Source of the DNA: an uncultured Clostridium sp.
Lineage (GTDB): Bacteria > Bacillota > Clostridia > Clostridiales > Clostridiaceae
Length of the DNA: 8,043 nt
NCBI GenBank assembly: GCA_934777095.1
Contig: CAKVNP010000081.1
Location: 1-8,043, forward strand
Reading direction: 5' to 3'
Positions within the stretch are counted from its first letter, which is position 1. Each line of letters starts with the position of its first letter. This document shows, piece by piece, positions 1 to 6,475 of the stretch. The translations under genes and the position numbers were made by a program. The notes under the pieces were generated by a model. That model worked only from the letters and a program-made list of their open reading frames with translations. It was not told the DNA's origin and searched no databases.

Positions 1-2
1 CT

Positions 3-698
3 TTTGAAGTAGTTATTAATGAACTATTTACAGAAAAAGTATATAAGCAACTGGAAGGAGAAAATAAAATTACAGCTATATTTAGTTTTTTAAATAGCGT
101 TAAACCTTTTTCCTATGATTTATACAAGAATAAAATAGATAATATAATAGAAAATAATAATATTAAATATATATTAGGATTAAGTAGCTTACTTTCTGAT
201 GAACAAATAGGAATAATAAGTGAAAATATATTAAGTAGTATAGATAGTATTAATATAAATACAATAATACATCTTATATTTAATAATGTAATTGAATATA
301 ATGAAATTATTGAAAGTAAGATTGCATCTGAAGTAGATTTATATGTTTCTAATAGAGTAAAAAATCCAGCAGTTAGAACTTTTCCTGATCCATTAGAAAG
401 CATATTGGATGATATTATAGTGTTGTTTCTATTAGATAAAGGCGTAAATATATTTAGATTTGAGAAATATATAGAATATAATGATGTACTTTATTTTATT
501 ATAAATCCAAATCATTTTGATTATGGAAAGATATCATTAGATAATTTAAATTGGATGAATGTTATTAGAGATGAAAAGTATTTAAAAATAATAATAGATA
601 ATGCTAAGGCTATTGTAAATAAAAAGTTGAAGTATAATATAGATAATGGATTTGCAGATGAAGAGCAAACTAGATTATATTATAAATATTTTGAATAA
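3..698 (+). CDS. C-terminal part of an unrecognised protein (5' end outside window)
   Basis: The frame is open from the first full codon at base 3 to the TAA at 696-698, giving 231 visible residues, so the gene starts before the window. A TTG at 405 lies inside this open frame and is not a real start: it has no ribosome binding site and the coding pattern is the same on both sides. I do not recognise the family. The visible part is rich in Ile, Asn, Lys and Glu, looks mostly alpha-helical and soluble, and has no clear membrane segment or signal. The stretch around residues 121-150 (NPAVRTFPDP, then a hydrophobic DDIIVLFLLDKG) is the most distinctive segment and is followed by a Tyr/Phe-rich tail ending YYKYFE. 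A long hairpin lies 44 bases downstream. The coding call is firm, because the frame is long in an AT-rich region where stops are common; the function is unknown. Confidence 0.8.
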   Translation, partial: FEVVINELFTEKVYKQLEGENKITAIFSFLNSVKPFSYDLYKNKIDNIIENNNIKYILGLSSLLSDEQIGIISENILSSIDSININTIIHLIFNNVIEYNEIIESKIASEVDLYVSNRVKNPAVRTFPDPLESILDDIIVLFLLDKGVNIFRFEKYIEYNDVLYFIINPNHFDYGKISLDNLNWMNVIRDEKYLKIIIDNAKAIVNKKLKYNIDNGFADEEQTRLYYKYFE

Positions 699-742
699 GT
701 GTAGTAGTGAAGTTAAATGTCGTGATTCATATTCACCATGAA

Positions 743-775
743 ACCCTCGACAATACAGTTTGTGTTGTCGAGGGT
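743..775 (+). terminator. Long hairpin, probable terminator of the upstream gene
   Basis: Arms 743-757 and 761-775 pair almost perfectly (15 pairs with one T-G wobble, core CCCTCGACAA/TTGTCGAGGG) around a 3-base loop. It sits 44 bases after the stop codon of the unknown gene. The bases after the stem on + are ATTATTATATA, so the T-run is weak. The hairpin itself is certain; its role as an intrinsic terminator is likely but not proven. Confidence 0.6.
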
Positions 776-843
776 ATTATTATATATAAAATAATTAATG
801 TGGTAGAATAATATTTTTTGTATAGTATCATAACTTAAAAGAA

Positions 844-872
844 TTGATACTGACTATTTAGAAATCTAAAAT
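844..872 (+). promoter_or_regulatory. Sigma-A-like promoter in a region without an intact gene
   Basis: TTGATA at 844-849 and TAAAAT at 867-872 are separated by exactly 17 bases, close to the vegetative consensus. A transcript starting near 880 would run through the recombinase remnant and stop at the strong terminator ending at 1070, about 190 nt. In DNA this AT-rich such matches also arise by chance, so it is a candidate only. Confidence 0.35.
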
Positions 873-886
873 ATAGGTATTTAACG

Positions 887-1006
887 GTGTCAAAACTAAT
901 ACTTATAAATAAGCAATATAGATATAATAGAGTAAGTACAAAAGATCAGCATAAAAAGGATATTATTACGTATTTAGAAATACTGAATGGTATCTGTTAC
1001 AAGTAA
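887..1006 (+). pseudogene. Decayed N-terminus of a serine recombinase (resolvase/invertase)
   Basis: The frame ending at TAA 1004-1006 reads QYRYNRVSTKDQH (from 914) and then KKDIITYLEILNG. Resolvase/invertase-family serine recombinases begin with a beta strand and the motif Y-x-R-V-S-T-x-x-Q, which carries the catalytic Ser and an active-site Arg; the match here is Y-N-R-V-S-T-K-D-Q. Only about 39 residues follow a possible GTG at 887, and the frame is open back only to 854. The rest of the catalytic domain (normally about 120-140 residues) and the DNA-binding domain are absent from the following bases in any frame. No ribosome binding site precedes the GTG. I read it as the left-over tip of a mobile-element or phage recombinase. 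A chance match is possible because the piece is short, but the motif is specific. Confidence 0.55.
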
Positions 1007-1031
1007 TAAAACTTTGAGTTTTTCTAGCAGC

Positions 1032-1070
1032 AGGTGTATTAGAGTAAGATCTAATACACCTATTTTTTTT
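1032..1070 (+). terminator. Strong intrinsic terminator
   Basis: The 12-bp perfect stem AGGTGTATTAGA (1032-1043) / TCTAATACACCT (1050-1061) has a 6-base loop and is followed by A and eight T residues (1063-1070). It follows the recombinase remnant by 25 bases, so it may be the original terminator of that gene, or the end of a short non-coding transcript from the promoter at 844-872. Confidence 0.85.
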
Positions 1071-1150
1071 AACACCAAGTGCTTTTAATAAAATTAAATT
1101 TAGTAAAAATATTGCAATTAAGTAGGATTTACAAATTTAAAAGTACAATA

Positions 1151-1159
1151 TGGTATAAT
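1151..1159 (+). promoter_or_regulatory. Extended -10 promoter of the 65-residue membrane protein
   Basis: TGG-TATAAT (TATAAT at 1154-1159) is a perfect extended -10 element 22 bases before the start codon at 1182. The best -35 candidate is TTTACA at 1128-1133 with a long 20-base spacer, which an extended -10 can tolerate. A second TATAAT at 1163-1168 is too close to the ribosome binding site to be the likelier one. Confidence 0.5.
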
Positions 1160-1181
1160 ATGTATAATTAGGAAGAGGATT

Positions 1182-1379
1182 ATGGAAAGTAATGAAAATA
1201 TATTGAAATCATTTATCTTATCAACGGTTATTGTTTTGGCATTTGGAACCATGTTTGATATGTTGGGGTGGACTAATGGAGATAGTGAATTAGCAGTTGG
1301 TGCAATGATTATTTTTACACTTCTATTATGTACATACAAAATTATTGATGAAATAAGGAAATTAAATGGAAGCTCATAG
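1182..1379 (+). CDS. Small two-helix membrane protein (65 aa), function unknown
   Basis: ATG at 1182 follows a GGAAGAGG ribosome binding site (1171-1178), and the frame ends at TAG 1377-1379. Two hydrophobic helices are visible, about residues 10-29 and 37-55, joined by a short polar loop (GWTNGDSE, 29-36). The C-terminal tail is charged (DEIRKLNGSS). It has its own promoter and a strong terminator, so it is a one-gene unit. I do not recognise a family. Size, two helices and a charged tail resemble class II phage holins, and the next gene is a cell-wall lysozyme without a signal peptide, which makes a holin-like role conceivable. However, the terminator between them and the lack of phage genes argue against a normal lysis cassette. 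Hypothetical membrane protein is the safe call. Confidence 0.7.
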   Translation: MESNENILKSFILSTVIVLAFGTMFDMLGWTNGDSELAVGAMIIFTLLLCTYKIIDEIRKLNGSS

Positions 1380-1451
1380 AATTCTAGCGAAGTAATAGTT
1401 TATTTAAGGATAAATAACTAATAGATAATAAATATTTATTTGTAATAGAGG

Positions 1452-1488
1452 AAAGATACTTTCATTTAGAAATGAAGGTATCTTTTTT
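1452..1488 (+). terminator. Strong intrinsic terminator after the small membrane gene
   Basis: A 15-bp stem (1452-1466 with 1471-1485, one T-G wobble) closes a 4-base loop TAGA and runs into T residues at 1483-1488. It lies 72 bases after the stop of the 65-residue gene and before the lysozyme, so it separates the two transcripts. Confidence 0.85.
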
Positions 1489-1590
1489 ATATAATGGCTT
1501 CTTTTGAGTTTAATTGTTCACTTATTGACATAAAGTTGAATAGTATAAGGTACAAGAAATATGTGATAGACAAAGGAGGAAAAGTGGTAA

Positions 1591-2736
1591 ATGGCAAACT
1601 ATAGTGGAATTGATATAAGTAATTGGCAAGGGAGTATAGACTTTAGTGAGGTGAGAAATGCAGGGGTACAGCTTGTTTATATTCAAGCAACTGAAGGCAA
1701 TTTCTATACAGATCCTTATCTGCAGGAATTTTATGAAGGTGCAAAAGATAATGGACTATTAGTAGGATTTTATCATTTTTATAGTCCAGCTGTCTCTGCT
1801 CAAGAGCAAGCTGATTATTTTACTAATGCGATAAGTGGCTTAACAAGTGATTGTGTATTAATATTAGACTTGGAAGAAGCAGGGGGATATTCTGCTAGTG
1901 ATTTATCTAGTATAGCTGTAGATTTTTTGAAAATTGTAGAAAATGATAGTAAGTTAAAGGCTGGTATATATACTTATGCAAGCTTTGCAAATAATAATAT
2001 TACTACAGGATATGGATTAGAAGAGTATCCTCTATGGATAGCTGAATATGGAAGTAGTGCACCAGAAAGTAATTCTATATGGGGAAGTAGTTATGCAGGA
2101 TGGCAGTATTCTGATACAGGAAATATTTCAGGTATTAGTACAAATGTTGATCTAGATATATTTAATGATGGCATCCTATTAGATAGTTCTAGAACAATTT
2201 CTGGAAATAGAAAGTCTGAATCAACTCAAGGAGGAGTTAAATATTATGTAGTTCAAGCAGGAGATACTTTAAGTACTATAGCAGCTAAATTTGGAACAAC
2301 AGTAGCTAATTTAGTAGCAATAAATAATATCTCAAATCCTAATTTAATTTATGTTGGAGAGGTACTGAAAATATATTCTAATACACCTATAGTAAATAGA
2401 AGTAAATCATTTAGTACAACTTATGTTGTAAAGGAAGGAGATACTTTAAGTGGGATTGCATTAAGCTTTGGTACTACAGTAAGTGAATTAGTTCAATTAA
2501 ATGATATAGCTAATCCAAATTTAATTTATCCAGGTGAAGTGTTAAAAATTCCTATCAATCAAGGAATTAAAAGTGGTTCAAGCGCCAATCAATACAGTAA
2601 AACTTATGTTGTTCAATCAGGGGATACTTTAAGCGAAATTGCGGCTAGATATGATACAACAGTTCAATATTTAGCTAGGATAAATGGCATTACAAATCCA
2701 AACCTAATTTATTCAGGACAGATATTAAAAATATAA
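1591..2736 (+). CDS. GH25 lysozyme (N-acetylmuramidase) with three LysM repeats
   Basis: This peptidoglycan hydrolase of glycoside hydrolase family 25 should cleave the MurNAc-GlcNAc bond. The catalytic domain spans about residues 4-195: GIDIS with Asp8 near the N-terminus, the ILDLEE segment carrying the family's acidic pair Asp93/Glu95, WQYS at 171-174, and the closing NVDLDIF (185-191). Three LysM domains follow at about 218-261, 278-320 and 338-381, each with the GDTLS motif and a closing NPNLIY..G..LKI; LysM binds N-acetylglucosamine-containing glycans and tethers the enzyme to the wall. The total of 381 residues suits a GH25-plus-LysM protein. There is no signal peptide, as in phage endolysins and several clostridial autolysins, so release must be by lysis, a holin or an unconventional route. 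ATG 1591 follows AGGAGG at 1574-1579 with an 11-base gap. It is monocistronic, with a terminator directly downstream. Confidence 0.95.
   Translation: MANYSGIDISNWQGSIDFSEVRNAGVQLVYIQATEGNFYTDPYLQEFYEGAKDNGLLVGFYHFYSPAVSAQEQADYFTNAISGLTSDCVLILDLEEAGGYSASDLSSIAVDFLKIVENDSKLKAGIYTYASFANNNITTGYGLEEYPLWIAEYGSSAPESNSIWGSSYAGWQYSDTGNISGISTNVDLDIFNDGILLDSSRTISGNRKSESTQGGVKYYVVQAGDTLSTIAAKFGTTVANLVAINNISNPNLIYVGEVLKIYSNTPIVNRSKSFSTTYVVKEGDTLSGIALSFGTTVSELVQLNDIANPNLIYPGEVLKIPINQGIKSGSSANQYSKTYVVQSGDTLSEIAARYDTTVQYLARINGITNPNLIYSGQILKI
2242..2733 (+). repeat. Three LysM-coding repeats within the lysozyme gene
   Basis: Three tandem units of about 44 codons, separated by linkers of about 17 codons rich in Ser, Asn and Lys, encode the LysM domains. 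Units share Y-V-V-x-x-G-D-T-L-S near the start and I-x-N-P-N-L-I-Y near the end. The DNA has diverged between units except around GGAGATACTTTAAG-like and AATTTAATTTAT-like words, so the duplication is not recent. Confidence 0.85.
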
Positions 2737-2767
2737 TAACGAGATAGTATATAATATATAAAATTTA

Positions 2768-2806
2768 AAGGATGCAGAAACTACTTTTCTGCATCCTTAA
2801 TTTTTT
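2768..2806. terminator. Terminator between the convergent lysozyme and brnQ genes
   Basis: A 13-bp perfect stem, 2768-2780 with 2786-2798 (core GGATGCAGAAA), has a 5-base loop and is followed on + by AA and six T residues. Its T-run reaches the last codon of brnQ on -. Read on -, the stem is followed by TTTAAATTTTA, so it can serve both genes, more strongly on +. Confidence 0.85.
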
Positions 2807-4097
2807 ATGCAATATCTTGTTTTGATTCTAATTCTTCTGGATCTAGTGATTTCTTGTCTTCTTTAAATACTAATTGTCCAATAATCATTGCAATAGCAGT
2901 TGGTAATACCCAGCCAAAGCCGATAGATGCTAATGGCAGGAAGTTTAAGTTTAATCCTGGTATTAATAATAGTATTGAGCAGACTAAAGAAGTAAATACT
3001 CCTAGTTGTGCTGCTTTAATTTTAAGATGATTTTTTAAGAAAGCAAAAACTATTATTGTGATTGAAACAGGATATAAAAGGTTCAATATTGGAGCTGAGA
3101 AAACTACAATTTTATCAACGCCTAGTAAAGCAACGCCAAAGCTTACTATTGAAATAATTATTACATTAAATTTATATGTAAATTTACCATTAGTGATAGT
3201 TTCAAAAAATTCTGAGCCAGCAGTTATTAAACCGATGGAAGTTGTTAAACAAGCAAGTCCCATAGCAAGACCGATAAGAACTGGTCCGATACTTCCTAAG
3301 ATATTCTTAGAAATCAGAATTAAAAGGGCAGTCTTGTTAATTTCACCAGCTACAAGGTCTGATGTTTGAGCACCTATGAAAGTAAGCCCTCCATATACAA
3401 ACGCTAATCCCATTACAGCAACTAAGCTGGCTTTTAAAAGCATCTTAGACATTTCTTTACCTTGATAACCTTTGTTTTTAATGGATGAAGTTATTATAGC
3501 AGCAAAAAGTAATGCTGCTATGGCATCCATAGTCTGATAACCTTCTAAAAGTGAAGAGGCAAATACTCCTGTAGCATTGTTTTCTGATATAGTACCGATT
3601 GGCATAACAATCCCTTTAACTACAAGTACTACTAAAATAGCTATTAAAGCAGGTGTTAAAAATTTACCTATGGTATCAATGATTGATGATCTCTTTAATA
3701 CAAAGAAAATATTAATCATAAAGTAAACTAAAATCACAGCCCAAGCTGGAATATGTGGGAAAAATGGATGTATAGCTACTTCATAAGTAGTAGCTGCTGT
3801 CCTTGGTACTGCAAGTAATGGTCCAATTGCTAGGAATAAAACTGCAGTAAATATAATAGCGAATTTCTTATTTATCTTTTCGGCAATGCTTTCAAAAGTT
3901 CCGTCACCTTTAGCACAAGCAAGGATAGCTAAAAGTGGTAGGCCTACCCCTGTAATAATAAAACCAAGCATACCAGTAACATATTGCGAACCTAGCTGAT
4001 ATCCAAGGTGGCCAGGGAAAATTAAATTACCTGCTCCAAAGAACATCGAAAATAGTGCAAAGCCAATGATAATTGCATCTTTTGTTGTTTTTTTCAT
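2805..4097 (-). CDS. brnQ: Branched-chain amino acid transporter, BrnQ/LIVCS family
   Basis: BrnQ carriers import leucine, isoleucine and valine with Na+ or H+ across the inner membrane. The start MKKTTKDAIIIGFALFSMFF and then GAGNLIFPGHLG is the hallmark N-terminus of the family. About twelve hydrophobic helices follow, including GPLLAVPRTAATTYEV, which matches the conserved first-third motif. With the start I chose the protein has 430 residues, normal for the family. ATG 4097 is preferred: AAAGGA (4110-4115) lies 12 bases upstream, and homologues begin with MKK. ATG 4109 directly abuts that ribosome binding site, and TTG 4136 lies upstream of it. The soluble acidic tail ends at the stop in 2805-2807. 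It is a single gene with its own promoter and a short leader of about 45 bases. No T-box leader or other riboswitch fits in the upstream gap. Confidence 0.95.
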   Translation of the reverse strand: MKKTTKDAIIIGFALFSMFFGAGNLIFPGHLGYQLGSQYVTGMLGFIITGVGLPLLAILACAKGDGTFESIAEKINKKFAIIFTAVLFLAIGPLLAVPRTAATTYEVAIHPFFPHIPAWAVILVYFMINIFFVLKRSSIIDTIGKFLTPALIAILVVLVVKGIVMPIGTISENNATGVFASSLLEGYQTMDAIAALLFAAIITSSIKNKGYQGKEMSKMLLKASLVAVMGLAFVYGGLTFIGAQTSDLVAGEINKTALLILISKNILGSIGPVLIGLAMGLACLTTSIGLITAGSEFFETITNGKFTYKFNVIIISIVSFGVALLGVDKIVVFSAPILNLLYPVSITIIVFAFLKNHLKIKAAQLGVFTSLVCSILLLIPGLNLNFLPLASIGFGWVLPTAIAMIIGQLVFKEDKKSLDPEELESKQDIA

Positions 4098-4148
4098 TTT
4101 ATTAATCATTCCTTTGTTTTGTTTTAATATTATCAATATAGTGATTGA

Positions 4149-4154
4149 ATTATA
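4149..4154 (-). promoter_or_regulatory. Extended -10 promoter of brnQ
   Basis: Read on -, TGA-TATAAT gives a perfect -10 with an extended TG element, about 52 bases before the brnQ start. The -35 position is poor. It lies between the terminator of the upstream gene and brnQ, which supports independent transcription. Confidence 0.5.
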
Positions 4155-4214
4155 TCATGTTTTTTAAAATAATCCTAGTGGATTTATTAAATTCTTATAA
4201 AAGTTTTTGAAAAT

Positions 4215-4267
4215 AAAAAGAGGAGTTCTTTAAATTTAAATAGATAATTAAAGAAATTCCTCTTTTT
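4215..4267 (-). terminator. Terminator of the unknown membrane-anchored gene
   Basis: Arms 4215-4233 and 4248-4267 are complementary with one mismatch/bulge (AAAAAGAGGA on one side, TCCTCTTTTT on the other) and a loop of about 14 bases. On - the stem ends in a T-run (TTTTTATTTTC). It starts 12 bases after the stop codon of the gene at 4279-5262. Confidence 0.8.
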
Positions 4268-4278
4268 AGTGTTATATT

Positions 4279-5262
4279 TTAAAATGAAGTATCATAGTAA
4301 TTTGGATTTTCAATAGTTACGCTAAGTATTAATTGACCATTAGTGTAATCGTAGTAAATAGAAAAATTATCATCATAAATTGAGCCATAGAAACTTATGT
4401 CTGATAAATATACAGCATTAGTAGAACAATATTCTGATAGCCTTTTAAATGTTTCACAGATTTGTTGTGAATTATCTCCAAGTGAATAAGTAAAACCTGA
4501 GAAAACTAGATCAATAGGTTCAGTTAAACCTAGTTTATCCAAGTCTTGTACTAATAATATATCAAAATATGAATAGTCATAAGTTTCGTCATTATAATAT
4601 TCTACATTTAAATAATCTATATTCTCTACATCATAAATATCAATATAATGACGAGAAGCGTCATTAGGCAGTGAGTAATCTATGTTGTTATCTTTGCAGT
4701 ATTGTACAGTTTCATTATATTTAGCCAAATAGTAATCATCAAAATTCTCTGGATTATTATAAGTTAGACTAAAATTGTTAAAACTATCAAAATTTATTAC
4801 TTTTGCTATTTCAGCAGCAATATCTGCTGTATTATCACCAGAAATAGATAGGTATCCCTTATCATAGTCATAATCGGTATATTCATATTCTGTAGGATAA
4901 GTATTATTATAAATATCTTCAGTGCTGTTATCATTATATGAATAAGTAGAGGTATTTGTAGAGCTATTTAAAGAAATATCTTCTATAACGTCTGAAATAA
5001 TAGGTACGATAGCCTTAACAACTTTAAAGATAATTATAATAGCAACTAAAGCAATAATTTTATTTTTACTGCTTGGCCTATTTTTATGATTATAATCTTT
5101 TTTCTTTTTAATCTTTTTGTTTGGCTTTCCATATCTTACAGAACCGTTTTCATCAATATACATGCCATCATTATTATGTTGTTCAAATTCAAAGTGGTCA
5201 ACATTAGTATCATAACTATAGTTTTTATTAAATCCATATTCATCTAAATCTTCTTTTTTCAT
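4279..5262 (-). CDS. Single-pass membrane protein with acidic Tyr/Asn-rich outer domain, unknown function
   Basis: The 327 residues show a clear plan. A hydrophilic N-terminal part (1-66) ends in a strongly basic patch (KKIKKKKDYNHKNRPSSKNK, 49-68). One hydrophobic helix follows at about 68-90, then a Ser/Thr/Asn/Tyr-rich linker (97-135) and a C-terminal domain of about 190 residues rich in Asp, Tyr and Asn. The basic patch before the helix predicts that the N-terminus is inside and the large domain outside the cell. The domain alternates short hydrophobic strands (YLSIS, LILSVTIENP) with one or two helices, and has two Cys in QQICETFKRLSEYC about ten residues apart. I recognise no catalytic motif or family. 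The start is firm: GAGGGG (5269-5274) lies six bases before ATG 5262. It has a good promoter and its own terminator, so it works alone. An envelope or sensor-like role is a guess. Confidence 0.85.
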   Translation of the reverse strand: MKKEDLDEYGFNKNYSYDTNVDHFEFEQHNNDGMYIDENGSVRYGKPNKKIKKKKDYNHKNRPSSKNKIIALVAIIIIFKVVKAIVPIISDVIEDISLNSSTNTSTYSYNDNSTEDIYNNTYPTEYEYTDYDYDKGYLSISGDNTADIAAEIAKVINFDSFNNFSLTYNNPENFDDYYLAKYNETVQYCKDNNIDYSLPNDASRHYIDIYDVENIDYLNVEYYNDETYDYSYFDILLVQDLDKLGLTEPIDLVFSGFTYSLGDNSQQICETFKRLSEYCSTNAVYLSDISFYGSIYDDNFSIYYDYTNGQLILSVTIENPNYYDTSF

Positions 5263-5294
5263 ATACTACCCCTCAATAAACAATATTTGTATAA

Positions 5295-5324
5295 ATTATA
5301 TAATATTAGATAGTGCATGTCCAA
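5295..5324 (-). promoter_or_regulatory. Sigma-A promoter of the unknown membrane-anchored gene
   Basis: On - TTGGAC (5319-5324) and TATAAT (5295-5300) are 18 bases apart. Transcription would start near 5288, about 26 bases before the start codon, just enough for the ribosome binding site. There is no room for a leader structure. Confidence 0.65.
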
Positions 5325-5409
5325 TAATTTAAGTAGTATAGCGAGAGGGCAGCACTTGGTTAAATTTATTAATAAGTATAAGATGGATTATTTTGTCAAA
5401 ATAGATGAG

Positions 5410-5442
5410 AGAACCGTACTTTTTATTGTACGGTTCTTTTTT
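5410..5442 (+). terminator. Intrinsic terminator on + with no recognisable upstream gene
   Basis: A 10-bp perfect stem, AGAACCGTAC (5410-5419) / GTACGGTTCT (5428-5437), has an 8-base loop and leads into six T residues (5437-5442) on +. On - no T-run follows the stem, so the orientation is +. No supported gene lies between 5263 and 5409 on +. Its T-run touches the stop codon (5441-5443) of the small minus-strand frame. Confidence 0.7.
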
Positions 5443-5593
5443 AATTATCATCATTGCTGTTAGCTTTATTATCAAAAGCAGTAGATGAAATATTATTAAG
5501 ATATTGGTTCAGCAGGATGCTATCAATGGTATTCTTAATTTTTTGCTGCATTTCATTGAAATAATCTGCTTCAGAATTCAAATTAGTATCGAT
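5441..5593 (-). pseudogene. Small 50-codon frame with a good RBS but no normal start codon
   Basis: On - the frame reads DTNLNSEADYFNEM, then QQKIKNTIDSILLNQYLNN, and ends NSNDDN at the TAA in 5441-5443. A perfect AAGGAG (5602-5607) lies 8 bases before the codon at 5591-5593, but that codon is ATC. The in-frame GTG at 5600-5602 overlaps the ribosome binding site and cannot use it; an in-frame stop lies just upstream. One base change (ATC from ATG) would explain this, so the gene is either dead through a start mutation or starts at a rare ATC. An internal ATG at 5551 has no ribosome binding site. The predicted peptide is polar and helical, with no membrane segment, and I do not recognise it. 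It lies 119 bases downstream of the broken MFS gene on the same strand. Confidence 0.45.
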
Positions 5594-5711
5594 GATTATC
5601 ACTCCTTAAGTAACATTAACGTAGTTAGTGTATCCTAAATACAGTTTATTTATGAGAAGAGAGCTATTAAAAAAACTTGCATTAAATTAATCTTAGTTTT
5701 TTTAGAAAAGC

Positions 5712-6210
5712 TTAATTGGAAGAATCAGCTACGACATTAGTACTATCATTAAGCTTTACTGAAAGTAGCACTTTTCTATAAAAAATAACAGGTAAAATTG
5801 TTAGTATGCCTGAAAGTGCAAAGATTACTGAAGCTGGTATTCTATCAAAAAGGAAACCGGATAAAACGCTACTTATTGGGATTGCAATCATGCAGAGAGT
5901 GCTTTGAATCATCTTTAGGGTTATTTACTCTTGGAATAATTAAAAAGCATTCTGAAAAAGCAGAAATAAAGAATGTACAGGCATTAATAATGAAAATTAC
6001 TTTAAGGCCGAATGTTCCATAGCAGATACCAGCAATGGCAGGGGCAAGGAGATTATCAAGAGCTAGGATAAGAGAATTAATAGAATTAGCTTCTACTAAG
6101 TCTTCTTGCTTAACGATAGTAGGAATTATTATCTGGAGTGCTGGCTGGAATAAGGTTGAAATAACAGAAAGTAATATTATACCTCCTCTGAAATTTCTAT
6201 TTATTACCAT
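5712..6210 (-). pseudogene. Broken MFS efflux transporter (N-terminus and middle deleted, frameshifted)
   Basis: Two overlapping pieces in different frames belong to one major facilitator transporter, probably of the multidrug/macrolide-efflux-like group. The first piece (6210 to 5869) contains LFQPALQIIIPTIV, then QEDLVEANSINSLI, and GPA-like APAIAGICYGTFGLKVIFII, which match the region from about helix 4 to helix 6 and the start of the central loop. The second (5912 to 5712), with IAIPISSVLSGFLFDRIP and then VIFALSGILTILPVIFYR, matches helices 11-12 and the C-terminal tail. About 180 residues remain of the usual 400 or so; the first 80-90 residues and helices 7-10 are missing. The frame jump lies near 5870-5925, most simply an out-of-frame internal deletion. 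The first frame stays open upstream to about 6290 without recognisable start signals. The product cannot transport. Confidence 0.8.
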
Positions 6211-6356
6211 TATAATATAATTTGCATTGTTAAAAAACTTTTTCGAATATAGCCCTTGAAAAATAAAGGGAAAAATAGTAAGATTTAATTAGTAAATAAA
6301 TTACAAAAAATGTAAAAGTGATAAAACTTCAATAAATATGAAAGGGGTTGATCAGT

Positions 6357-6389
6357 ATGAAAAATGAAAAAAAGGTGATTAATCAATAA
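6357..6389 (+). other. 10-codon mini-ORF with a strong RBS, upstream of rsgA
   Basis: ATG 6357 follows AAAGGGG (6341-6347) at a 9-base gap, a good initiation context, yet the frame MKNEKKVINQ stops at 6387-6389. It could be a leader peptide, or the remaining start of a lost gene whose ribosome binding site survived. There is no run of codons for a single amino acid to suggest classical attenuation. The rest of 6211-6475 shows nothing else I can support. Confidence 0.3.
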
Positions 6390-6475
6390 TTTAATAGTGG
6401 AAGTACAGGCTAATAAGAGCTATTTATTTGAGTACTTCAAAATTAGAACCCTTTTGTAAATACTGTATAAATAGT

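Noticed and set aside
113..403. Minus-strand frame of 96 codons with a membrane-like translation
   Set aside because: It is antisense to the open frame at 3-698. AT-rich coding DNA read backwards often gives Ile/Leu/Ser-rich pseudo-membrane proteins, and there is no ribosome binding site.
1118..1339. Minus-strand frame of 73 codons opposite the small membrane gene
   Set aside because: The + gene has a ribosome binding site, promoter and terminator; the antisense frame has none of these.
1525..1556. TTGACA at 1525-1530 as -35 of the lysozyme promoter
   Set aside because: The -35 word is perfect, but the nearest -10-like words, TATAAG (1544) and TACAAG (1551), give spacers of 13 and 20 bases, so I could not define a convincing promoter.
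3058..3369. Plus-strand frame of 103 codons inside brnQ
   Set aside because: It is antisense to a clear BrnQ coding region, with no initiation signals and no recognisable protein.
4098..4214. T-box or other riboswitch controlling brnQ
   Set aside because: BrnQ genes are sometimes under T-box control, but the space between the upstream terminator and brnQ is too short and shows no T-box sequence or terminator.
1074..5360. Inverted copies of ACCAAGTGC at 1074-1082 and 5352-5360
   Set aside because: The match does not extend beyond 9 bases, so it is most likely chance and not a pair of element ends.
5317..5463. Plus-strand frame of 48 codons running through the orphan terminator
   Set aside because: It has no ribosome binding site and crosses a strong terminator hairpin, so it would not be a sensible gene to end there.
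5798..6220. Two plus-strand frames opposite the MFS remnant
   Set aside because: The minus strand carries recognisable MFS sequence; the + frames lack ribosome binding sites and resemble no protein.
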